Below are positions 9,564-17,615 of a stretch of DNA of 35,559 nucleotides, piece by piece. A program made the position numbers and the translations under genes. The notes under the pieces are model-generated. The model was not told the origin of the DNA and did not search any database. It saw only the letters and a list, made by a program, of their open reading frames with translations. The stretch is from Candidatus Latescibacterota bacterium (GTDB taxonomy: Bacteria > Latescibacterota > UBA2968): contig JAGWBW010000009.1 in NCBI GenBank assembly GCA_021295695.1, forward strand, positions 498 through 36,056, written 5' to 3'. How positions within the stretch are numbered: position 1 is the first letter of the stretch; each line of letters begins with the position of its first letter.

Positions 9564-9592
9564 TTGACAAGCCTGGCGTCTTTGTCTATTTT
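9564..9592 (+). promoter_or_regulatory. Sigma-70-type promoter of tRNA-Leu
   Basis: TTGACA (9564-9569), 17-base spacer, TATTTT (9587-9592). Initiation would fall near 9599, leaving only about five bases before the mature 5' end at 9605. Confidence 0.8.
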
Positions 9593-9604
9593 TTGCCATA
9601 CTGT

Positions 9605-9689
9605 GCCGAGATGGTGGAACTGGTAGACACGAGGGACTTAAAATCCCTTGGGCTAATCGCCCGTACGGGTTCGAGTCCCGTTCTCGGCA
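9605..9689 (+). tRNA. tRNA-Leu (anticodon TAA), CCA not encoded
   Basis: A class II tRNA of 85 bases. Acceptor GCCGAGA (9605-9611) pairs with TCTCGGC (9682-9688), and A73 is at 9689. The anticodon stem AGGGA/TCCCT closes loop CTTAAAA, anticodon TAA at 9639-9641. A long variable arm and T loop TTCGAGT are present. The bases after the discriminator are CTT, so CCA must be added after transcription, unlike the neighbouring tRNA-Cys. Confidence 0.97.
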
Positions 9690-9709
9690 CTTTTTTATTG
9701 TACACAAGA

Positions 9710-9740
9710 AAGCCCGGCAGAGCGCCGGGCTTATTTTTTT
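9710..9740 (+). terminator. Intrinsic terminator after tRNA-Leu, shared with the converging operon
   Basis: A nine-base stem AAGCCCGGC (9710-9718) and GCCGGGCTT (9724-9732), five-base loop, then ATTTTTTT on the plus strand. Read from the minus strand the same stem is followed by TTTCTTG, so it can also stop the E1-beta transcript, whose gene ends four bases away. Confidence 0.85.
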
Positions 9741-9743
9741 GCA

Positions 9744-10730
9744 CTATCTGATTTTCATATCCTGCACGGCTTTGACCACATCTTCAGGCGTGGGGATTGT
9801 GGCGTCTTCGAGGGGTTTGCTAAACGGAACGGGTACGTCCATTGCGCCGAGGCGAACGATGGGCGCGTCAATGTAGTCAAAGGCACTGTTATAGACGATA
9901 GAGGCGATTTCCCCTGTGATACCAAAACTTTTATAGCCTTCGTCGATGATGACCGCACGGGTGGTTTTGACCACGGATTCGATGAGGGTTTCTCTGTCGA
10001 GCGGAACGAGGGTGCGCGGGTCAACGACTTCGGCGCTGATGCCCTGTTCGGCGAGGATGTCGGCAGCCTCAAGGGCGACGTGAACCATGCTCGATGTGGC
10101 GATGAGGGTGATGTCGTCGCCTTCGCGTTTGATGTCGGCCTGTCCAAAGGGGATGGTGTAGTCTTCTTCGGTGGGCACCATGCCCTTGAGGGCATACATC
10201 ATTTTGTCTTCGTAAATGACGACGGGGTTGTCATCTCTAACGGCGGTTTTGAAGAGGCCCTTGGCGTCGGCGGGTGTGGAGGGAATGGCGACTTTGAGGC
10301 CGGGGATGTGCGCGAGCCAGGCGTGTAAGCTCTGCGAATGCTGCGCGGCAGAGGAGCGGCCCGCGCCCATTGTGGAGCGGATGGTGATGGGCACGATGGC
10401 CTGACCGCCGGACATGTATCGCAATTTGGCGGCCTGGTTTACAATCTGGTCCATTGCCAGGGCGATGAAGTCGCCAAACATAATATCGACAATGGGGCGC
10501 GAGCCGGTAAGCGCAGCACCAACGCCGAGGCCGACGAGACCCGCTTCTGCAATGGGCGTGTCGATGACGCGGTCGTCGCCAAATTCGTCGTGCAGACCCA
10601 GGAGTACTTTGAATACGGTGCCTGCTTTGCCAACGTCTTCACCCATGAGAAAAACTGTGGGGTCGCGGCGCATTTCTTCGGCCATGGCTTCTTTGACGGC
10701 TTCGCCATAAGTCATTTTACGCATAGACAT
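9744..10730 (-). CDS. 2-oxoacid/acetoin dehydrogenase E1 beta subunit
   Basis: A 328-residue transketolase-type subunit, the usual length for E1-beta. The N-terminus reads MTYGEAVKEAMAEEMRRD. The thiamine-activating Glu lies in DTPIAEAG (E62), followed by FGDFIALAMDQIVNQAAKLRY and the C-terminal domain starting near VVDPRTLVPLD. The start is ATG 10730, with GGAGG nine bases upstream; the frame remains open further upstream but only across the E1-alpha gene. It overlaps the end of E1-alpha by 14 bases, so the two chains are coupled. With E1-alpha and E2 it forms a complex that decarboxylates a 2-oxo acid or cleaves acetoin and transfers the acyl group to lipoate. Sequence alone does not separate acetoin from pyruvate specificity. 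Confidence 0.92.
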   Translation of the reverse strand: MSMRKMTYGEAVKEAMAEEMRRDPTVFLMGEDVGKAGTVFKVLLGLHDEFGDDRVIDTPIAEAGLVGLGVGAALTGSRPIVDIMFGDFIALAMDQIVNQAAKLRYMSGGQAIVPITIRSTMGAGRSSAAQHSQSLHAWLAHIPGLKVAIPSTPADAKGLFKTAVRDDNPVVIYEDKMMYALKGMVPTEEDYTIPFGQADIKREGDDITLIATSSMVHVALEAADILAEQGISAEVVDPRTLVPLDRETLIESVVKTTRAVIIDEGYKSFGITGEIASIVYNSAFDYIDAPIVRLGAMDVPVPFSKPLEDATIPTPEDVVKAVQDMKIR

Positions 10731-11679
10731 GTTGATTGACCTCCGCAACATCGGGATAAGGCGCGGCTTTGGCAGCTTCGAGCGCGTTTTCCATTTCTTT
10801 TTCGACTTCGCGCTCTTCCGCATCGAGTTCGGCTCCAGAGGCGATATTGTTGTCCAGTATTTTTGTGCGAAGCTGCTGGATGGGGTCTTTGGCCATCCAT
10901 GATTCAATTTCTTCTTTTGTGCGATAGCCTTCCCCGGGATCGCCAACGTGGTGCCCGCGATAGCGGTACGTATCGCATTCGATGAGTGTGGCGCCGTCGC
11001 CCTTTCTGGCGCGTTCGACTGCTTTAGCAGTGGCTTCGTACACGGCAATGGCGTCGCTGCCATCTACGGTTGTGCTGGGGATGCCGAAGGGGAGAGAGCG
11101 ATCCGCGATGCTTTTGCCCGCGGTGACGTTCCCGGTGGGGGTGTATTCGCCGTAGTGGTTGTTTTCGCAGACGTAGATAACCGGGAGTTTCCATATTGCG
11201 GCGAAGTTCATGACTTCGAAGAAGATGCCCTGATTGGAGGCACCGTCGCCAAAGAAACAGACGGCAACCTGGTCGGTGCCGCGTTTTTGGGCTGAAAGTG
11301 CTGCGCCTGTGGCAATGCCAAATCCGCCGCCGACAATGCCATTTGCGCCGAGGATGCCAACGGACATGTCGGCGATGTGCATGGAGCCGCCTTTGCCGCG
11401 ACAGTGACCCGTGACGCGGCCCATCACTTCGGCCATCATGGCTTCGAGGTTCCCGCCTTTGGCAACGCAGTGCCCGTGCCCGCGGTGGGTGCTGGTGATG
11501 AAGTCGTCGTCGCGCAGCGCAGCGCAAACGCCCACAGCAACGGCTTCTTCGCCGATGTAGAGGTGCGCGAGTCCGTGCATGAGGCCGCCGGTATAGACTT
11601 CCCATATTTGTTCTTCAAAACGGCGAATGCGGAGCATGGCGCGGTACATTTTGATCAGGATTTCAGAGGGTAGGGACAT
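10717..11679 (-). CDS. 2-oxoacid/acetoin dehydrogenase E1 alpha subunit
   Basis: A 320-residue thiamine-diphosphate subunit. The cofactor motif is visible as GDG (144-146) ending in NN (173-174) with the expected spacing. The following residues HYGEYTP resemble the GEFTP region of AcoA-type acetoin dehydrogenases more than the MGT region of standard pyruvate E1, a tentative hint at specificity. STHRGHGH and RGKGGSMH motifs are present. The ATG at 11679 is preceded by AAAGGAG. It follows E2 by 12 bases and overlaps E1-beta, giving gene order E2, E1-alpha, E1-beta. No E3 (dihydrolipoamide dehydrogenase) lies in the window, so E3 must be supplied from elsewhere. Confidence 0.92.
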   Translation of the reverse strand: MSLPSEILIKMYRAMLRIRRFEEQIWEVYTGGLMHGLAHLYIGEEAVAVGVCAALRDDDFITSTHRGHGHCVAKGGNLEAMMAEVMGRVTGHCRGKGGSMHIADMSVGILGANGIVGGGFGIATGAALSAQKRGTDQVAVCFFGDGASNQGIFFEVMNFAAIWKLPVIYVCENNHYGEYTPTGNVTAGKSIADRSLPFGIPSTTVDGSDAIAVYEATAKAVERARKGDGATLIECDTYRYRGHHVGDPGEGYRTKEEIESWMAKDPIQQLRTKILDNNIASGAELDAEEREVEKEMENALEAAKAAPYPDVAEVNQHVYA

Positions 11680-11691
11680 AAAGGCTCCTTT

Positions 11692-12855
11692 TCACAACCA
11701 GCTTTCCAATTTATTTACGTCTTCCAGGTTTTGTTTTAGTGCCTGTAAAAATTGAGCAGCGACCACGCCATCGACGAGGCGGTGGTCGGCGGAGAGTGTA
11801 ACTTCGGCGATTTGGCGAACGGCGATGGTCATGGTATCGCCGATGGGGACAACGCGAGATATGGCTGCGCCGACAGCTAAGATGGCGGCTTCGGGGGGAT
11901 TGACAATGGCGGTGAAGGAGGTGATGCCGTACATCCCCAGGTTCGAGATGGTAAAGGTGGCACTGGCATCGCCGCGCAATTTGCCCTGTCTGGCTTCTTC
12001 GACGCGCTGGGCGCGTTCGTCGGCGAGGTCGGTCAGGAATGCCTGGTCGGCATTTGGTATGACCGGGACGACGAGGCCGTCATCGGTGCCAACGGCGAGG
12101 CCGATATCGACGGTGTCGTGTACGATAACGGCGGTATCTCCGTCAAGGCTGGCGTTGAGTGCCGGGTATTGGGTAAGGGCATCTGCGGCGGCTTTGACAA
12201 AGAGGTCGGTGACAGAGAGCTTGATGGCGTCGGTTTCGGCGAGGTTTTTGCGCCAGGTTTCCGCGTCGGTCATGTCGATTTCAGTGGCGATATAGAAGTG
12301 CGGAATGGTGCTTTTGCTATAGGCCATGGTTTTGCCAATGGCCTGGCGCATGCGCGATAGTGTGGTGGAAGATGGAGCCGCAGATGCAGCGAGTTCGACA
12401 TCGGCGAGTACGATGCGGCCACCTGGACCCGTGCCTGCGATGGCGGCGAGGTCAATATTGAGTTCGCGGGCGCGGCGGCGGGCAGCAGGAGAGCGTTTGA
12501 TGCGCTGGGTAGGTGCTTCCAGCACGGGTTCTCGCTCTTCGGTATCCGATATTTGGCGCGTTTCCTCTGTGGGGGTGCTGGTGCTGGTAGGTGTCAGGTC
12601 TTCAATGGCTTCATCGGCTTCGTCGGTGATGATGGCAATGACCGAGAGCACTGGCACTTCTTCGCCGTTTTGGGCGACGAGTTTGCGGACGTAACCGCTT
12701 TCGGGCGATTCGTATTCAAAGAGGGCTTTGTCTGTTTCCAGGTCGAGGAGGATGTCGCCTTTGTCGATGTGGTCGCCTTCTTTGACGCGCCATTCAACGA
12801 CTGTTCCGTTGTCTTGCTGAAGCCCGTATTTGGGCATGATGATGGTTTTTGTCAT
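11692..12855 (-). CDS. Dihydrolipoamide acyltransferase (E2)
   Basis: A 387-residue protein with one N-terminal lipoyl domain (lipoylated Lys is K43 in ETDKALFEYE), an Ala/Pro/Thr-rich hinge, a peripheral subunit-binding domain (RSPAARRRARELNIDL, about 108-145) and a C-terminal catalytic domain with the HRLVDG motif (H358, D362). The start is set at ATG 12855, two bases past the sulfatase stop; the frame can be extended to a TTG at 12870, but this would overlap the sulfatase and has no ribosome site. It forms the core of the complex with the E1 subunits downstream. Its position directly behind a sulfatase is unusual for a housekeeping pyruvate dehydrogenase and suggests a substrate-specific catabolic complex. 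Confidence 0.93.
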   Translation of the reverse strand: MTKTIIMPKYGLQQDNGTVVEWRVKEGDHIDKGDILLDLETDKALFEYESPESGYVRKLVAQNGEEVPVLSVIAIITDEADEAIEDLTPTSTSTPTEETRQISDTEEREPVLEAPTQRIKRSPAARRRARELNIDLAAIAGTGPGGRIVLADVELAASAAPSSTTLSRMRQAIGKTMAYSKSTIPHFYIATEIDMTDAETWRKNLAETDAIKLSVTDLFVKAAADALTQYPALNASLDGDTAVIVHDTVDIGLAVGTDDGLVVPVIPNADQAFLTDLADERAQRVEEARQGKLRGDASATFTISNLGMYGITSFTAIVNPPEAAILAVGAAISRVVPIGDTMTIAVRQIAEVTLSADHRLVDGVVAAQFLQALKQNLEDVNKLESWL

Positions 12856-12857
12856 GA

Positions 12858-14294
12858 TTAATTTTTCCAAAATCCCGGCGGCAGGGCTTCGCTACCTCTC
12901 GCGCGTCCCTGTGCGTCTTGTTGTACGAGAAAAGATGTGAGTTTGTGGATGAGCTGGTCGCGTGTATTGGACATATTGGCGTCAAACCAGAGGTTGTTCA
13001 TTTCGTCGGGGTCTGTTTTCATGTCAAAGAGTTCACCGGGGCAATCGTCGGGGCCGGGTTGTGGGGCGTGGTAGATGCTGAGTTTGTAGCGGTTTTCTCG
13101 CCACATGGTGATGTGCAATTCCGGGTTGTGATAGCCTCCGCGCGTGATACTCGAGTTGCGGTGCATGCAGACGGCATGGCCGCGTTGTTGCAAGGCGTTG
13201 ATGTTCAGGAGGTCGCACGCGTCGGGCATGAGGTCAGTTTGTTCGCATCCGGCGATGGCGAGTGAGGTTGCGGCAATGTCGTGCAGTTGGCAGGGTGTGT
13301 TGATGATTTGATCGCCGGGTTCGCCCGGCACGCGGATGATCATGGGCACCCGGGTGCAGGCGTCGTACATGTACGCGCCTTTGAGGGTGAGGCCGTGGTC
13401 GCCGAGCATGTCGCCGTGGTCGCTGGCAAAGATGACGATGGTGTTGTCCGCAAAATCCGTGTCGTCGAGTGTTTGCAAGACGCGCCCGATTTGTTCGTCT
13501 ATGAGGGTGATGGCTGCGTGGTAGCCGATGCGGCTTTCGCGCAGGGTGTCCGTTGATGGGAAAGATCGTCTGCTGCGTTCCCGCCAGTGTGCGATTGGGC
13601 GGTGATCAAAGGATTCATCTACGGCAAAGGGTTCGGGCAGTGCATCGATGTCGAGATAGTCGGCGTATTCTTTGGGATAATTTGTATAGGGGCTGTGGGG
13701 ATCAAAGACGCTCATGCAACAGAAGAAGGGTTGATGCGTGCCCTGCATGCGGTAGAGATAGTCGATGGTGCGGTCGGCAGCCCAGGTGGTGAAGTGGCTC
13801 TCGGCGCGGACATGGCCGATGCGGTTGCCGTCTCGTTTCCAACGTTGGAGAATGTCGGGGTGGTGTACTGCAAGCCAGCGGAAGTACGCGGTGTCGCATC
13901 CCCGATACCCATTGGGATCGGGTGCCCATTCGTAGGTGTTGAAGCCGTCGAAGCAGTGGCGGTATTGCATTTCCCACCTGTGACCAGCAACGTGGAGCTT
14001 GCCAAAGAGCGCGGTGTCGTATCCGGCTTCGCGCAGGTGATGGGGAAAGAGGATTTCATCCTGGGGCAAGACATCGTGCAGGCGATAGACGCCGTGGCCG
14101 GGCAGGTGTTTGCCGGTCCAGAGGCTGGCGCGACTGGGCGTGCATATCGGGTTGTTGACATAGCACTGGTCGTAGCGCGTGCCTTCACTGGCGAGGCGGT
14201 CGAGGTTGGGGGTGTGTACGCCGCTTATATCGCAACAACCGAGCGAGTCCCAGCGCTGTTGATCGGTCAGGATGAGGAGGATGTTGTAGGGCAT
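12858..14294 (-). CDS. Type I sulfatase with canonical Cys formylglycine site
   Basis: A 478-residue sulfatase of the alkaline-phosphatase superfamily. The N-terminus ILLILTDQQRWDSLG carries metal-binding Asp. The formylglycine signature is CTPSRASLWTGK (C51). GKLHVAGH and a FASDHGDMLGDHG block give further active-site residues. The start is ATG 14294 with GGAG seven bases upstream; the same frame is open further upstream into the isomerase region but lacks a start context there. No signal peptide is seen, so a cytoplasmic enzyme is likely. It hydrolyses an organic sulfate ester; the substrate is unknown. It lies 17 bases after the isomerase gene and two bases before E2, so its product is likely fed into the same pathway. 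An anaerobic or FGE-type maturase must exist elsewhere. Confidence 0.92.
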   Translation of the reverse strand: MPYNILLILTDQQRWDSLGCCDISGVHTPNLDRLASEGTRYDQCYVNNPICTPSRASLWTGKHLPGHGVYRLHDVLPQDEILFPHHLREAGYDTALFGKLHVAGHRWEMQYRHCFDGFNTYEWAPDPNGYRGCDTAYFRWLAVHHPDILQRWKRDGNRIGHVRAESHFTTWAADRTIDYLYRMQGTHQPFFCCMSVFDPHSPYTNYPKEYADYLDIDALPEPFAVDESFDHRPIAHWRERSRRSFPSTDTLRESRIGYHAAITLIDEQIGRVLQTLDDTDFADNTIVIFASDHGDMLGDHGLTLKGAYMYDACTRVPMIIRVPGEPGDQIINTPCQLHDIAATSLAIAGCEQTDLMPDACDLLNINALQQRGHAVCMHRNSSITRGGYHNPELHITMWRENRYKLSIYHAPQPGPDDCPGELFDMKTDPDEMNNLWFDANMSNTRDQLIHKLTSFLVQQDAQGRARGSEALPPGFWKN

Positions 14295-14311
14295 GAGTGA
14301 CTCCGATTTAT

Positions 14312-15145
14312 CTATGCGACACCTGCTTCTGTGCGAGCATTGTCGAGTGCTTTGAAGCATTGTTCGGCGACGGGCCAGGGAGTGTAGTCGGGTTGTCTCC
14401 AGATTTGTGCGGTGACTTCGACGGTGATTGGGACGGTGATGCCTGCGGCTGCGACGGCTTTGAAGTAGGCGACGAGGTCGAAGTCGCCTTCGCCGGGCAG
14501 AAGGTAGCGCACCTGTCCGTTGACGCGATGGCCGTCTTTGATGTGGGTGGAGACGGTGTAAGGGGCGCACAGGTCAACGCTCGGCTGGAGGTCGATACCG
14601 TCAACGTGAAAGTGGCTCATGTCGAAATTGACTTTGACGTTGTTGTGATTGATTTGCCGCATGAGCCAATCGACTTTTTGGGGTGTGTCGAGCGGGTGGC
14701 CCGCATGGGGTTCGGTTGCGAGGATGACATTGTGTTTGGCGGCGCAGTCGCCCAATTCGACGAGTTGGTCGCAATAGGTGTGTTTGACGTCGTCCCACTC
14801 GCCGTGCAGTCCGCCGAGTGTGCTGACAATAATACCGGGGGCATCGCCGAAGGCGAGATCACTGGCGAGGATACAGGCGTCGTCAAATTTTTTGAGGATG
14901 GCTGGGCGTTCATCGCCCTGTGTGCAGATGGGCATCAAGGCCATGGTGATGGGGGATTCAAAGCCCAGGTCCCGGATGGTTTTAGCGAGTGTTTCACGAG
15001 AAGCGGCGTCGAGTTTGTGCGGGGCGGTGGGCCAGTCGTCGCCCGTGTTGATCTCGAGGGCTTCGTAACCTATGTCGCGCAGGCGCGGAAGCGCGTCAAA
15101 GATGTTTTCCGTTTGCATTGCATAAGTGCCGTATCCGAGTTTCAC
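14312..15145 (-). CDS. Sugar phosphate isomerase/epimerase (xylose-isomerase-like TIM barrel)
   Basis: A 277-residue AP_endonuc_2-type TIM barrel. The likely divalent-metal ligands are E145 (ATEPHAGHP), D175 (NFDMSHFH), H201 (STHIKDGH) and E243 (TVEVTAQ). The start is GTG 15145 with GGAGAT six bases upstream. It opens a minus-strand operon of isomerase, sulfatase, E2, E1-alpha and E1-beta with gaps of 17, 2 and 12 bases and an overlap. Proteins of this group isomerise or epimerise sugars, inositols or sugar acids; the substrate here is unknown. A second, distinct paralogue starts the next operon at 22286, also directly before a sulfatase-fold gene. Confidence 0.88.
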   Translation of the reverse strand: MKLGYGTYAMQTENIFDALPRLRDIGYEALEINTGDDWPTAPHKLDAASRETLAKTIRDLGFESPITMALMPICTQGDERPAILKKFDDACILASDLAFGDAPGIIVSTLGGLHGEWDDVKHTYCDQLVELGDCAAKHNVILATEPHAGHPLDTPQKVDWLMRQINHNNVKVNFDMSHFHVDGIDLQPSVDLCAPYTVSTHIKDGHRVNGQVRYLLPGEGDFDLVAYFKAVAAAGITVPITVEVTAQIWRQPDYTPWPVAEQCFKALDNARTEAGVA

Positions 15146-15219
15146 GATTTATCTCCTTCAATTGATAATTAACATTCCATGCTAATGCGATATTGAGCGA
15201 AACACAACCGAATTTCTGA

Positions 15220-16806
15220 TCAGTCGATGTTGCGTCGGGCTACATGCTGGTCGTATAGGGTCAACTGTTGTTCGTATTTCCAGGCGTGATAATCTGCGGT
15301 GTCTCGGTTGGGTTCGATGACTTCGCCCGCGTGGCACATTGCGCCCGTCGCTTCCTGGATTGACGCATACGCACCCGCGGCGACGGCACCGAGGATTGCC
15401 GATCCCAACAATACGGCTTCGGGTTCTTTGGATAGATGAATGGGGCGCTGTGTGGCGTCGGCGTGTTCGCGTATCCACAGTTCGTTTTTTGTGCCGCCCC
15501 CACACGCATTGATCTGCTCAATTGCGTAGCCCTGTTTTTCCATTTCGTCGATGATATTGCGCGTGCCATAAGCGACTGCCTGGATGGTTGCGTGATAAAT
15601 TTGCGCCAACGTGTTGTAGGACATATCCAGGGTCAAGCCATCCATCATTCCCCGTGCGTTGGGGTCGGCTTTGGGAGATCGGTTGCCGTGGTGATCGGGC
15701 AAAATATGCAGTCGTTCAGTCCAATCTGAGCGCACGCCTTTTGCGGCGATGTACGCGTTGAGTTCTGCGTACACGGCATTGATTTCTTTTCCGGTGAGTA
15801 CATGCCAGTAGTGGTCTTCTTCTTTGACCATGCCAAATCGCTCAATGGTGTGATCCAACAATGCGCCCGTTGCACTTTGCCCGCCTTCGCTGAGCCATAA
15901 GCCAGGCAACATTGCACCGAAATAAGGTCCCCACACGCCGGGGATAAATCGCGCATCTTTTGACACGGCCATGTGACACGATGATGTGCCGCCGATCAAT
16001 GCCAAAATTGGTTCGCTGACCCCCACGCCGATGCCTCCTGCATGTGCATCGATGATGCCGACACCCACGGCTGTTTGTGTTGTCAATCCCGTTAAATCGG
16101 CGGCTTCGGCACTCAGGGTGCCCGCGTTTTCGCCCATGGGCGCGACATCTTCTGTCACTTTTCCATTGTCAAATAAATCGCCCAGACCAATGGCGTCAAA
16201 GAAGTTGCGGTCCCAGCGCGATTCATGGCCCAGATAGGTCCATTTGCACACGTTGGTACACAAACTGCGGCGGTCGGTCCCCGTTGCTTTGTACACCATA
16301 AAATCTGCCAGATCGAAAAACTTGCCCGCCTTTTGCCATGTTTCGGGCAGGTTTTCTTTGATCCACAATAGTTTTGGCGGTTCTTGCTCGGGCGACATCG
16401 TGCCCCCGACATATTGCAACACGTCATATCCACCCGCATTGATGCGATTTACCTGATCTATTGCGCGGTGATCGCGCCACACGATGATGTTGCGCTCGGT
16501 TTCGCCTGTTTCAGATACGGTCAGCGGTTGTCCATTGGCATCCAGGACGACGAGAGAACAGGTTGCGTCAAAGCTCATGCCGATTATTGCATCGGGCGAG
16601 AGGCCAGATTGGGCGATGGCCTGGCGAACGACTTTCCCGGTTTCTGCCCAGATGTTCTCCGAGGATTGTTCGTAAAAATCGGGTTTGGGATTAAATTCCA
16701 GAATGGGCGAGGATGCTGTGCCCAGCATGGTGCCGTCTAAGTCAAATACACCTGCCCGCACACTGCCTGTGCCCACATCGACGCCGATTACCGCTTGATC
16801 ACTCAT
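15220..16806 (-). CDS. FGGY-family pentulose kinase (D-ribulokinase-like)
   Basis: A 528-residue two-domain FGGY kinase. The first phosphate-binding motif is GVDVGTGSVRAGVFDLDG (residues 8-25). The GGTMSPEQEPPKLLW, FDLADFMVYKATG and RSLCTNVCKW regions are typical of the YpCarbK/FGGY ribulokinase subgroup. GGTSSCHM and the C-terminal NACGGGTKNELWIREHAD complete the ATPase core. It probably phosphorylates D-ribulose or a related ketopentose or polyol. The ATG at 16806 has GAGG seven bases upstream. A minus-strand terminator separates it from the operon behind it, and 74 bases separate it from the following isomerase, so it may be its own unit or lead into the isomerase operon. Confidence 0.92.
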   Translation of the reverse strand: MSDQAVIGVDVGTGSVRAGVFDLDGTMLGTASSPILEFNPKPDFYEQSSENIWAETGKVVRQAIAQSGLSPDAIIGMSFDATCSLVVLDANGQPLTVSETGETERNIIVWRDHRAIDQVNRINAGGYDVLQYVGGTMSPEQEPPKLLWIKENLPETWQKAGKFFDLADFMVYKATGTDRRSLCTNVCKWTYLGHESRWDRNFFDAIGLGDLFDNGKVTEDVAPMGENAGTLSAEAADLTGLTTQTAVGVGIIDAHAGGIGVGVSEPILALIGGTSSCHMAVSKDARFIPGVWGPYFGAMLPGLWLSEGGQSATGALLDHTIERFGMVKEEDHYWHVLTGKEINAVYAELNAYIAAKGVRSDWTERLHILPDHHGNRSPKADPNARGMMDGLTLDMSYNTLAQIYHATIQAVAYGTRNIIDEMEKQGYAIEQINACGGGTKNELWIREHADATQRPIHLSKEPEAVLLGSAILGAVAAGAYASIQEATGAMCHAGEVIEPNRDTADYHAWKYEQQLTLYDQHVARRNID

Positions 16807-16823
16807 CGCATACCTCAGTCGTC

Positions 16824-16852
16824 AGAAAGAAAAGCCCCGGAGGACCGGGGCT
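16824..16852 (-). terminator. Intrinsic terminator of the six-gene minus-strand operon
   Basis: An eight-base GC-rich stem AGCCCCGG (16833-16840) and CCGGGGCT (16845-16852) with loop AGGA. On the minus strand it is followed by TTTTCTTTCT. It lies 34 bases past the stop of the NHL-like gene and before the FGGY kinase start. Confidence 0.85.
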
Positions 16853-16886
16853 GATTGAAAGATAACAGAAGCGTCCCGCATGTGTC

Positions 16887-17591
16887 TCACCATGAAATTT
16901 TGGCAACCCACCCCGATGTGGCATCGCAATACAAGAAGCCACCGTCGCAGATAGACAGTCCGTGTGGTTCGGGATGGGGTTCGGGCACCACGATGCGATC
17001 GAGTTCTGCATTTGTCGCCAGGTCCAGTTTTACAATGACCCGATCACCGGTATGAACCACCCAAATCGCATCTTCTTCCATTCGCACCACGCCGTGTGCG
17101 CGAGGCAAAGGCAGTTTTAATGTTCGGATGACGGACCAATCTTCAATACGCATCTGCGTAATGGTCTGTTCTTTTAACGTGGTCAGCCATAATGTGCCCG
17201 GTTCAATCGCGTCGTATTCCACGCCATGTGTGCCGCCACCCGTGGGCAGTGCCCAGCGGCCCTGTGTTTCTCCGTCACAGGGATCCACGCGCAAAATTTC
17301 ACCCTGGAGCGCGTCGGCTTTGCGCGGTAGCCGCCAGCGCTGACCCGGCCCATTGGCAGCCAACCACAAGGATCCATCGCCCGCGGCCATGCCACTGGTG
17401 TTGGAGGATTCCGATGGGATGTCTCTCAACAGGCGGCGATTGCCGTAATAATCGTCTGCATCTTCTGTCATGCTCATCAATGCCACCCGGTCCGTTACCT
17501 GATCTACAATCCACAAACCATCGTCTGTGAGTTGCAAACCATTTGGCACGCCATAAGGTGCTCGAAATTGATTCTCTATTTTGACTTTCAT
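16887..17591 (-). CDS. NHL/SMP-30-like beta-propeller protein
   Basis: A 234-residue protein of repeated beta-strand blades, each with a G(L/S)LW(I/L) or IWVVH pattern (DDGLWIVDQ, DGSLWLAAN, PGTLWLTT, DAIWVVHTGDRV), which resembles NHL/SMP-30/YncE-type propellers. No signal peptide is evident, so it is probably cytoplasmic. The start is ATG 17591 behind AGGAGG; an in-frame upstream codon at 17606 has no such site. It is the last gene of the operon before a terminator. Such proteins act as lactonases or ligand sensors, but catalytic metal residues are not clearly identifiable, so the function is left open. Confidence 0.7.
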   Translation of the reverse strand: MKVKIENQFRAPYGVPNGLQLTDDGLWIVDQVTDRVALMSMTEDADDYYGNRRLLRDIPSESSNTSGMAAGDGSLWLAANGPGQRWRLPRKADALQGEILRVDPCDGETQGRWALPTGGGTHGVEYDAIEPGTLWLTTLKEQTITQMRIEDWSVIRTLKLPLPRAHGVVRMEEDAIWVVHTGDRVIVKLDLATNAELDRIVVPEPHPEPHGLSICDGGFLYCDATSGWVAKISW

Positions 17592-17615
17592 ACATCCTCC
17601 TATCATGCGAAAAAA

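Noticed and set aside
12855-12870. Longer E2 start at TTG 12870
   Set aside because: It would overlap the sulfatase stop and adds MEKLI before a family-typical MTKTIIMPKYG beginning; no ribosome site supports it.
13587-15172. Plus-strand open frames of 237 and 291 codons opposite the sulfatase and isomerase
   Set aside because: Gly/Val/Asp-rich antisense readings of conserved enzymes whose active-site motifs are intact on the minus strand.
15146-15219. Promoter between the FGGY kinase and the isomerase operon
   Set aside because: Only a weak TTGTGT-N17-TAGCAT can be drawn on the minus strand and a partial AT-rich inverted repeat; not enough to call a site.
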